Positions 33,560 through 40,000 of a DNA stretch of 40,000 bases are shown here, piece after piece. The stretch comes from a bacterium (GTDB lineage: Bacteria; SZUA-79; Acidulodesulfobacterales; Acidulodesulfobacteraceae). The position numbers and the translations under genes were made by a program. The notes below the pieces were generated by a model. It saw only the letters and a program-made list of their open reading frames with translations, was not told the DNA's origin and did no database searches. The stretch lies in the NCBI GenBank assembly GCA_021809845.1, contig JAJZJW010000018.1, positions 1 through 40,000 on the forward strand. Direction: 5' to 3'. The stretch's first letter is position 1. Each line of letters begins with the position of its first letter.

Positions 33560-34624
33560 TTATAATTTAGCCCTTTTGTACTGGTTTGGCCACTCAATAT
33601 CAACGCCTAACTTATAAGCGGCGTTCAATGTCCAATAAGGGTTTCTTAGAAGTTCTCTCCCTAATGCAACCATATCGACTAAATCTGAAGTAACAAGATA
33701 ATCCGCAAATTCCGGTTTCGTAATCAAACCGACAGCAGAAACAGGAATGCATGCCTGTTTTTTTATTTCCTCTGCAAATTTTATCTGATATCCGTGATAT
33801 ATATTCATTTTAGCATGCGGAGATATACCGCCGGAAGAACAATCAATTAAGCATACGCCGACTTTTTTAAGCATATGTGCAAGATTAATGGAATCTTCCA
33901 GCTGAACACCGCCTTCAATCCAATCAACAGTGGAAATTCTTACAAAAATTGGTTTATCTTCCGGCCATACTGTTTTAATGCTCGATATTATTTCCAACAA
34001 CAGTCTTGCCCTACCTTCGAGCGAACCGCCATATAAATCTGTTCTTTTATTGGATTCAGGTGATAAAAATTCATTAATTAGATAACCGTGCGCCGCATGA
34101 ATTTCAATAACATCAAATCCTGCGTCATTTGCATTTTTTGCTGCATTCGTAAAATCATTAATTACTTTTTTTATGTCATTAAAGTCCATTTCCCTTGGAA
34201 GAGGCGACTCGTCATTAAAAGGGATAGGGCTTGGAGCAAGCGTCTGCCATCCGCCATTCTCAGGAGACAAGGCTTTCTCGCCTAACCATGGTGCGTCAGT
34301 TGAAGCCTTTCTGCCTGCATGTGCCAGCTGAATACCCATTGCAGAACCAAAACTTTTACAGAAATTAACGATTGGTTCAAATGCCTTAACATGTTTCTCG
34401 CCCCATATACCTGCATCGTAAGAACTTATTCTGCCTTCAGCGTTCACGCCTGTCGCTTCAACCATAATCAAACCCACTCCCCCGACCGCTCTTGCGCCAA
34501 GATGTGCCATATGAAAATCTGATACAACACCGTCTTTAGCAGAATACATACACATAGGCGCCATCATTACTCTATTTTTAATCGTTAAATTTTTAAACTT
34601 TATCGGCTTAAAAAGCGTACTCAT
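33560..34624 (-). CDS. namA: Old yellow enzyme family NADH:flavin oxidoreductase (YqjM/NamA type)
   Basis: FMN-dependent ene-reductase acting on activated C=C bonds. The class signature is MAPMCMYSA with Cys25 (the redox-tuning cysteine of YqjM-like enzymes). The substrate-binding IEIHAAHGYLINEFLSP (His pair) and NKRTDLYGGSLEGRARL follow, and LARELLRNPYW-like ALGRELLRNPYW closes the barrel. Length 354 aa is normal. AGGAG lies 8 nt before the ATG. Base composition is visibly less AT-rich than the flanking otsB and unknown genes, which could reflect transfer or simply strong conservation. The physiological substrate is unknown. Confidence 0.94.
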   Translation of the reverse strand: MSTLFKPIKFKNLTIKNRVMMAPMCMYSAKDGVVSDFHMAHLGARAVGGVGLIMVEATGVNAEGRISSYDAGIWGEKHVKAFEPIVNFCKSFGSAMGIQLAHAGRKASTDAPWLGEKALSPENGGWQTLAPSPIPFNDESPLPREMDFNDIKKVINDFTNAAKNANDAGFDVIEIHAAHGYLINEFLSPESNKRTDLYGGSLEGRARLLLEIISSIKTVWPEDKPIFVRISTVDWIEGGVQLEDSINLAHMLKKVGVCLIDCSSGGISPHAKMNIYHGYQIKFAEEIKKQACIPVSAVGLITKPEFADYLVTSDLVDMVALGRELLRNPYWTLNAAYKLGVDIEWPNQYKRAKL

Positions 34625-34712
34625 GATTAATTCTCCTATTATAATTATTGTTCTATTATTTTATCCGCTATTATAATAAGCCTGCTATATACTATGTATG
34701 CCACGTACTATA

Positions 34713-34789
34713 TAATAAATAATAAATAATAAATAATAAATAATAAATAATAAATAATAAATAATAAATAATAAATAATAAATAATAAA
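34713..34789. repeat. Heptamer array (TAATAAA)x11
   Basis: Eleven exact tandem copies of TAATAAA, followed by one decayed copy. It lies in the 286-bp gap between otsB and namA, upstream of namA on the minus strand. The rest of the gap is AT-rich with no gene seen. Confidence 0.97.
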
Positions 34790-34910
34790 TAATTATATAG
34801 CAGAAAGCCTACTAGCAATTTAACCGGATTTATTTATAACTTATTTACTTACGTAATTTTTTTAAAAAAATTATATAAGATAAAGACAATATATATACTT
34901 CACAAGAATT

Positions 34911-36065
34911 TTACAAATTAACGAAAGTATTAGCAATATTTTCAATTATTTCGTAAGTTTGTCTAAAATTATGTATATAATAATCTGCAGCAGATTTTTT
35001 TTTCCCTACAACACAATTTATAGATTTTATATTAATTTTTTTTAAATTTGAATTTGAATTCAGTTTTAAGTGTGAATTTGAGCCATAATTTGGATTTAAT
35101 TCTAAGTTCAAATTTAATTCTGAATTTGGATTTAACTCGAATGAATATTTATTTCTGCCAAACATAGTTTCATCAGTTAAATCATCACCAACACAAATTT
35201 TCAGAATATTTTTTATTCCGTTTTTGCTTTCGGCATTCACATTATTGCCAGTGCTAACATTATCACCATTATTGTTATTACTGCTGTTATTGTCAGTGCT
35301 AAAATTATCACCATTATTGTTATTACTGCTGTTATTGTCAGTGTTAAAATTATCACCATTATTGTTATTACTGTTATTACCGTCAATATTCAATTGCCTA
35401 GTTGACCCTTTATTTGAATTATAAGTTGAAACCCAACTTAACTGCGCTAACAATTCTTTGAGAATAAAATCGCATGCTTTTCCTTTATTCCATTGAATTT
35501 TTGGTCTTATCTCTATAATTTTCTTTCCTTTTTTTAATTCAAACATCCTCTTGTAATCAGCATTTGAATCCATAATAAATGCTACGGCGTCTTTTAAAGG
35601 CTTAATATCTTTATGCGGTAATATACGATAATGCAGACTTATTGAATATTTCTTATTTTCAATAATTAAATTTTCTATCTGGATTTCACTTACTTTTTTG
35701 AAGATTTCTTTTAAAACAGTCAAATAATTTTTTAAATCTTTATATATGAAGTTTAATCTTACTTTTTTATAAAAACTTTTTATCTCAAAACCATGGTTGC
35801 CTGAATATATAATATTACTGTCTATAGACACTATATTTATAATATCAGAGAGCTCTCTTCCTGTTACTATACAAAAAAATACATTTTCAATATTTCTTAC
35901 ACGTTCAACAATCTTCTTATAATTATTTTCTAATATTGCATCAAAAGGACTCTTGCAAATCTTGGTTAAAGTTCCGTCAAAATCAATGCAAAAAACTAAT
36001 ACATCAGGTTTATAAATTTTTATTTCCTGCTCTATTTTTTTAAAATTATCTAAGATATTAATCAT
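34911..36065 (-). CDS. otsB: Trehalose-6-phosphate phosphatase (HAD family) with low-complexity inserts
   Basis: Dephosphorylates trehalose-6-phosphate to trehalose. HAD motif I is IDFDGTL (Asp28, Asp30), motif II VTGR (67-70), then NHGFEI, motif III region IIEIRPKIQWNKGKA, and motif IV CVGDDLTDETMF (Asp294, Asp295, Asp298). Family members are usually about 240-270 aa; this one is 384 because of two inserts. One is an Asn-rich insert (221-281) between motifs III and IV with a 15-residue repeat. The other is an Asn/Leu/Ser-rich insert (305-341) after motif IV. The core motifs remain intact. No otsA is in the window. A heptamer array occupies the place of the Shine-Dalgarno. Confidence 0.88.
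   Translation of the reverse strand: MINILDNFKKIEQEIKIYKPDVLVFCIDFDGTLTKICKSPFDAILENNYKKIVERVRNIENVFFCIVTGRELSDIINIVSIDSNIIYSGNHGFEIKSFYKKVRLNFIYKDLKNYLTVLKEIFKKVSEIQIENLIIENKKYSISLHYRILPHKDIKPLKDAVAFIMDSNADYKRMFELKKGKKIIEIRPKIQWNKGKACDFILKELLAQLSWVSTYNSNKGSTRQLNIDGNNSNNNNGDNFNTDNNSSNNNNGDNFSTDNNSSNNNNGDNVSTGNNVNAESKNGIKNILKICVGDDLTDETMFGRNKYSFELNPNSELNLNLELNPNYGSNSHLKLNSNSNLKKINIKSINCVVGKKKSAADYYIHNFRQTYEIIENIANTFVNL
35251..35385. repeat. 45-bp in-frame tandem array inside otsB, three copies
   Basis: Copies start at 35251, 35296 and 35341 (plus-strand GTGCTAAAATTATCACCATT onward). They encode STDNNSSNNNNGDNF-type units. Copies differ by few bases, and the third decays at its end. Unit length is a multiple of three, so the frame is preserved. 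Confidence 0.93.
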
Positions 36066-36068
36066 ATA

Positions 36069-36159
36069 TTAATCGTTAATCGTTAATCGTTAATCGTTAA
36101 TCGTTAATCGTTAATCGTTAATAGTTAATTATTAATTATTAATCGTTAATCATTAATCA
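36069..36159. repeat. Heptamer array directly upstream of the otsB start
   Basis: Thirteen units of TTAATNN in strict 7-bp register. The first seven are exact TTAATCG (36069-36117), then variants ending AG, TA, TA, CG, CA, CA. The array begins 4 bp from the otsB ATG, i.e. it fills the region where a ribosome-binding site would lie. Confidence 0.97.
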
Positions 36160-36236
36160 TTGTTTATTTATTTCATTATTATAGCACATAATTAATGAAA
36201 GCACATAATCATCATGCAGTATATAAGATATGCGGT

Positions 36237-37217
36237 TCAGTTAGGAGTTGGGGCAGGTATGTCGATTAGACAGAGAAATTTGATATTATTTATTAAATTA
36301 AATACATATATTAAATATTGGAGAGAAATCGATATTTCACGGAGCTTCACGCCGTTTTCATACATATTTTCTTCTTTATTATAAACAGAAATACAGCAAG
36401 GAATTTTCGATTTATAAGTAAAATCTAATTTGCTTTCTAAGTCGTTAAAATACTTGAGCCTGAAACCGAGATAATCAATAAGATAATTTTCATTGTCAAA
36501 AATATCATATTGAAGCGTATAATTAATTAGTGCCAATAAAATATTGTAAAAGTCAAACCCAGCATTTTCTAATCTACTATAATTCGCAAAAATATAATCA
36601 TAAAATTTATCTGAATCTTTAATAAGGGATAAATGACTTTCAAATATTTTCTTTATTGCAAAATTTATTAATTTTTCATGTTCTGCTAAAAAAAATTCTA
36701 TTCCTCCGGCATCAAAAAGCAAATCTTCTTCTTTTAAAATTAAATTCAAGACGGTATATTTCCGGTTTGAAAGTCTGCTTATCAATATTTCTATTTTACC
36801 TTTTGCTATATTTTCAACTGCTATGTTTTCAATATTTTTATATTGCTCATAAATATTAGTCGTTATTGCAATAATTTTATTTTTTGTTTCAGCGTCTATC
36901 TTTAATCTATGAATTTTTCCATTATATTCAAATTCTATGGGTATTCCTGCTTTATTATAAATTGAATATCCGTCTCCCTCAGAACACAGGGAGCCGCGGA
37001 TATTTTTCGTGTAAATCCTTTCCATGTTATCGGCAGATCGTCCTCCGAATGATTCATTATTTAATAGATATATTTCATTATTAAATTCTATATTCCATAC
37101 AATAGTGGGATTAATAGCATCACATTCATAACTATAATATACGTTAATCGGCAACATAGAAAAAATAACGCCGGCACATAAATATTCTATTCTATAGATA
37201 TTAATATTGTTTTCCAA
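36237..37217 (-). CDS. Unknown 326-residue protein
   Basis: I do not recognise this family. The N-terminal part (1-120) is predicted mostly beta (YRIEYLCAGVIFSMLPINVYY, then a strand-rich stretch); the middle and C-terminus (125-326) appear helical with many Asn, Ile and Lys. There is no signal peptide, clear membrane span, Walker motif or Cys cluster. The frame opens at a TTG (37217) without a Shine-Dalgarno; a later ATG (codon 21) is an alternative. It lies 36 bp after lgt on the same strand, so co-transcription with lgt is likely. Coding status rests on length and co-directionality. Confidence 0.65.
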   Translation of the reverse strand: MENNINIYRIEYLCAGVIFSMLPINVYYSYECDAINPTIVWNIEFNNEIYLLNNESFGGRSADNMERIYTKNIRGSLCSEGDGYSIYNKAGIPIEFEYNGKIHRLKIDAETKNKIIAITTNIYEQYKNIENIAVENIAKGKIEILISRLSNRKYTVLNLILKEEDLLFDAGGIEFFLAEHEKLINFAIKKIFESHLSLIKDSDKFYDYIFANYSRLENAGFDFYNILLALINYTLQYDIFDNENYLIDYLGFRLKYFNDLESKLDFTYKSKIPCCISVYNKEENMYENGVKLREISISLQYLIYVFNLINNIKFLCLIDIPAPTPN

Positions 37218-37253
37218 GTTTATTATTATATGAAATAGATGCTGTATTTTTAT

Positions 37254-38123
37254 TTATATATTTTTATAATGATAATGACGATAAATCAGAACAGCAATCG
37301 CGCCTATTACAGCAAACATACTTAAGACCTGTGAAATTCTTATAGTATTTCCCAGCCATAAACTGTCTATTCTTGTTCCTTCTGTAAAAAATCTGGTAGT
37401 GCCGTACCATATCAGATAGCCTATTAATATTTTACCTGCTACTTTCGGTTTTTTGCGGGATAACCACATCAGAAAAATAAACCCGAAGAAATCCGGCACA
37501 GATTCATAGAAAAATGAAGGTTCAAAATAGTGGTACATAGTTAGGTTCTTTGGAAATGCAGCCTGAAACGGATAGCCCCACAGACCAAAAATAAGAGATT
37601 TTTTAAAATGTTTCGGTGTGTAAGCATTTATAGGACGTAATGCTTTTGCTATCGGTAATCCCCACTTTACAGGATAACCAAAAGCCTGCTGGTCAATGAA
37701 ATTGCCCCACCGACCAATTGCCTGCCCTAAAAGCAAACTAGGCGCAAATGTATCTATGTAAAGCCATATATTCAGTTTTTTAACTTTAGTATAAATAAAA
37801 AGAGCTATCAAACCGCCTATTTCTCCGCCGTATATCGCTAGCCCTCCATCCCATATATATAGTACGGATATTGGATCTTTAGCGTAATAACCCCATGCAA
37901 AAACCACATAATACAGACGTGCAAAAATAATTGACAGCGGGATAGCAAAAACCATAATATTAATAATATTTTCGGGATCTTCCCCCCATGACTTTGCACG
38001 GTAATATGCTATGGTTATTCCTACAATAAATCCTATGCCTATTAGCACCCCATACCAGTGAACAGGAAGAGGACCTATTTTTATAATAGGATTTGGAGCG
38101 TACCAGTTATTAAAATTAAACAT
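37254..38123 (-). CDS. lgt: Prolipoprotein diacylglyceryl transferase
   Basis: Transfers diacylglycerol from phosphatidylglycerol to the lipobox Cys of prolipoproteins in the inner membrane. About seven hydrophobic segments. VHWYGVLIGIGFIVG at the N-terminus, GGLAIYGGEIGG, and the Lgt signature GRWGNFIDQQAFG (usually GRxGNFxNxExxG) are present, with SFFYESVPDF and RFFTEGTRID later. Length 289 aa is typical. AGGA lies about 11 nt before the ATG. It follows the LysM/NlpC gene by 76 bp on the same strand. Confidence 0.95.
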   Translation of the reverse strand: MFNFNNWYAPNPIIKIGPLPVHWYGVLIGIGFIVGITIAYYRAKSWGEDPENIINIMVFAIPLSIIFARLYYVVFAWGYYAKDPISVLYIWDGGLAIYGGEIGGLIALFIYTKVKKLNIWLYIDTFAPSLLLGQAIGRWGNFIDQQAFGYPVKWGLPIAKALRPINAYTPKHFKKSLIFGLWGYPFQAAFPKNLTMYHYFEPSFFYESVPDFFGFIFLMWLSRKKPKVAGKILIGYLIWYGTTRFFTEGTRIDSLWLGNTIRISQVLSMFAVIGAIAVLIYRHYHYKNI

Positions 38124-38199
38124 AATTTAAAAATCCTCGTTTAAATTTTATGTACATAAAAAATAAATATGTATCTAAAAAAAATAAATAAAATATATT

Positions 38200-39483
38200 T
38201 TATTTTACGGCTTTAGCAAATGCGTACGTTCTTTCAAAATATTCGTTTGAAAGCCTGTTTACTGTGACCTTTCCGACACCGGAATTTGCCTGAATAAATT
38301 TGCCGTGTCCTATATATATGCCAACGTGTGAAATATACGGAGCGTATGTTCTGAAAAATAGCAACATACCAGGTTTTAGTTTATTTTTCGGAATATATTT
38401 TCCGATTCTTGACTGTTCTAAAGCAGTTCTTGGAAGGTCAATATCTAACTTTTTAAAAACACGCTGAACAAATCCTGAACAATCCATGCCATTGCGTGTA
38501 GTTCCTCCCCAAACATATGGAACACCTTTGTATTTAAATGCTATTTTAACTATTTTTTTTCCTAAATAATCATTATTTTTATAGCCATTATGTCTTCTCT
38601 CGGAATTATCACAAACATTTTTGCCATCTACTCTGAAAGAAACAGTTTTTTTCTTACCGTAATTATTATAGCTATTATTATAATGATTGCTTTTTCTATT
38701 ATATGCAACTTTATAACTTTCGGGCACCGTTAAAACAGCGCCTTGTCTTATCACATTAGAATAAAGGTGATTCAGTCTTCTTAATTCACTTATAGACGTA
38801 TTATATTTTTGGGCTATTAACGAAAGTGTATCGCCAAACTGGACGGTGTAATGACCGTATGTAACTGCGGGTATCTGAGGGACATAAGAGCTGCCGGTAA
38901 CCACTTTTAATTTCTGACCCGGGTATATATTGTAATTAGATAACCTGTTAACTGACATTATAGATGAAACTGAGGTATTGTATTTGGAGGCAATCTGACT
39001 GAGTGTGTAGCCTTGCTGAACGGTAACGTAAACTGCGTTGGCAGAAGAAGCGTTATTATGAACGATAGGCACCGTTAAAACAGCGCCTTGTCTTATCACA
39101 TTAGAATAAAGGTGATTCAGTCTTCTTAATTCACTTATAGACGTATTATATTTTTGGGCTATTAACGAAAGTGTATCGCCAAACTGGACGGTGTAATGAC
39201 CGTATGTAACTGCGGGTATCTGAGGGACATAAGAGCTGCCGGTAACCACTTTTAATTTCTGACCCGGGTATATATTGTAATTAGATAACCTGTTAACTGA
39301 CATTATAGATGAAACTGAGGTATTGTATTTGGAGGCAATCTGACTGAGTGTGTAGCCTTGCTGAACGGTAACGTAAACTGCGTTGGCAGAAGCATTATTC
39401 TGACTAAAATACAATATAGAGAAAACTAAAAATATTACAAAACTGATTAAAATTATAAATTTATTTTTAAGTTCATATGCCAT
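38200..39483 (-). CDS. Secreted LysM x4 / NlpC-P60 peptidoglycan hydrolase
   Basis: Signal peptide (about 1-34, hydrophobic 8-26, ending near NASANA). Four LysM domains follow at about 36-80, 96-139, 151-195 and 211-254, which bind peptidoglycan. A Lys/Asn/Tyr linker leads to a C-terminal NlpC/P60 endopeptidase (about 308-425) with catalytic Cys335 (GMDCSGFVQ), His386 (SHVGIYIG) and the third polar residue Gln398. LysM 3-4 are an exact copy of LysM 1-2 at DNA level (period 345 bp). Expected role: cleavage of peptide stems during growth or division. A moderate AGAGG Shine-Dalgarno precedes the ATG. Confidence 0.93.
   Translation of the reverse strand: MAYELKNKFIILISFVIFLVFSILYFSQNNASANAVYVTVQQGYTLSQIASKYNTSVSSIMSVNRLSNYNIYPGQKLKVVTGSSYVPQIPAVTYGHYTVQFGDTLSLIAQKYNTSISELRRLNHLYSNVIRQGAVLTVPIVHNNASSANAVYVTVQQGYTLSQIASKYNTSVSSIMSVNRLSNYNIYPGQKLKVVTGSSYVPQIPAVTYGHYTVQFGDTLSLIAQKYNTSISELRRLNHLYSNVIRQGAVLTVPESYKVAYNRKSNHYNNSYNNYGKKKTVSFRVDGKNVCDNSERRHNGYKNNDYLGKKIVKIAFKYKGVPYVWGGTTRNGMDCSGFVQRVFKKLDIDLPRTALEQSRIGKYIPKNKLKPGMLLFFRTYAPYISHVGIYIGHGKFIQANSGVGKVTVNRLSNEYFERTYAFAKAVK
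38723..39392. repeat. Perfect 325-bp direct repeat encoding LysM pairs
   Basis: 38723-39047 and 39068-39392 read as identical with a 20-bp separator; the offset is 345 bp (115 codons). Even third codon positions agree throughout as far as I compared, so the duplication is recent or maintained by conversion. Confidence 0.95.
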
Positions 39484-39986
39484 GTATGGAAACCTCTCAA
39501 TTTAAATTTATAAATTTATAAATTTTATTTTAATACTTTCTGTACGTTATAATAGTACTGCAATAATTAACAATCTTTATTTTATTTTACATTAAAACAT
39601 TACATAAAAAATATTTTTTAATAATATAACACATATATAACCCGATAGAACGGAACAAATGATAATTAATTTAATAATAGTATTAAATTATATATAATGA
39701 AACAAAAATATATTTTTATGTATATTACTACAAACAAGCAAATGTTGTCAAGTTTTTATGTAAAATTTTTTAATATAAAATAATAAAAAAAATGAAAATA
39801 ATCAATTTAAAACAAATTAAAACAAAATTAATGTTGACAGCAATACAAAATTAATGCTATTATTACAAATCGACCGACGTGGATTTGTTTATATTATTCG
39901 TTCTTATATTGGCGCTTTAATGAATCGTCTTTATATTTTATAACATCATAAATAATATATACTATATACACCATTTGATATTATAT
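39484..39986. other. AT-rich intergenic region before a tRNA gene
   Basis: About 500 bp with no credible gene; only very short ORFs are present. It separates the divergent LysM/NlpC gene and the putative initiator tRNA. The one clear signal is a good plus-strand promoter at 39834-39863, followed by a slightly more GC-rich stretch (39869-39930) with no recognised RNA structure. Confidence 0.5.
39834..39863 (+). promoter_or_regulatory. Strong sigma-70-type promoter upstream of tRNA
   Basis: A consensus TTGACA (39834-39839), 18-bp spacer, and TATTAT (39858-39863). Predicted start near 39870, which leaves about 117 nt before the putative tRNA. That is a long leader, so a small RNA or a tRNA operon transcript are both possible. 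Confidence 0.55.
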
Positions 39987-40000
39987 AGCGGGATGGAGCA
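39987..40000 (+). tRNA. Putative initiator tRNA-Met, 5' end only
   Basis: The last 14 bases, AGCGGGATGGAGCA, match the 5' acceptor, position 8-9 and D-stem start typical of bacterial tRNA-fMet (GCGGGxTGGAGCA). Only the beginning is in the window, so neither the anticodon nor folding can be checked. Confidence 0.55.

Noticed and set aside
36069-36159. Iteron-type replication origin from the TTAATCG heptamers
   Set aside because: No rep or dnaA gene, no DnaA-box pattern, and the array abuts a metabolic gene start; a microsatellite explains it.
39697-39774. 25-codon ORF in the intergenic region before the putative tRNA
   Set aside because: Too short, no Shine-Dalgarno, and no recognisable feature.

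Overview
The window is 40 kb of strongly AT-rich bacterial chromosome with mostly housekeeping content. No organism name can be read from the sequence. Gene content points to a Gram-negative (diderm) bacterium with type IV pili: prolipoprotein transferase, a pilus motor cluster and NtrC-type sigma-54 activators. The order aroE-pilB-pilT-pilC-pilS-pilR resembles the pilus locus of Geobacter-like delta-proteobacterial lineages, so an AT-rich member of that broad group (for example the acidophilic sulfate-reducing Acidulodesulfobacterales type) is my inference, not a demonstration.

Layout. (1) Positions 1-13199, all on the minus strand and read from high to low coordinates: a small membrane protein, a DUF4388 protein, aroE, pilB, pilT, pilC, pilS, pilR, truA, rimP and nusA (cut by the window edge). 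A structured, gene-free 185-bp element resembling the right end and guide-RNA region of an IS200/IS605-type TnpB transposon sits between pilC and pilS. (2) 13559-19396, plus strand: xseB, ispA, dxs, tlyA and a large TPR protein, a classic exonuclease VII/isoprenoid precursor/TlyA run. It carries a perfect 70-bp tandem duplication of the end of ispA. (3) 19401-27347, minus strand: a second NtrC-type regulator and its histidine kinase, ribF, an aarF/ubiB-type kinase and RNase R. (4) 27805-33392, mainly plus strand: tRNA-Leu(CAG), a DUF3857/transglutaminase protein, cobO, a malate/lactate-type dehydrogenase with a strong terminator, a minus-strand PilN-like membrane protein, and tRNA-Leu(CAA). 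(5) 33560-39483, minus strand: an old-yellow-enzyme reductase, trehalose-6-phosphate phosphatase with repeat-expanded inserts, an unknown 326-aa protein, lgt, and a secreted LysM/NlpC-P60 peptidoglycan hydrolase whose LysM pair has been duplicated perfectly. The last bases look like the start of an initiator tRNA.

The genes supply pilus extension and retraction (PilB, PilT, PilC) with its two-component control (PilS, PilR), FPP and DXP synthesis, shikimate, flavin and corrinoid cofactor steps, RNA processing and translation factors, lipoprotein maturation and cell-wall remodelling.

The most distinctive property of the window is its tandem repeats. Perfect or near-perfect arrays with unit lengths of 7, 7, 10, 15, 20/21, about 29, 40, 45, 70 and 345 bp occur in gaps and inside genes. 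Three of them are in or beside otsB. The two most interesting items are the orphan omegaRNA-like element at 6078-6262 and the very recent-looking LysM duplication at 38723-39392. No CRISPR array, prophage, toxin-antitoxin pair or obvious defence island was seen.
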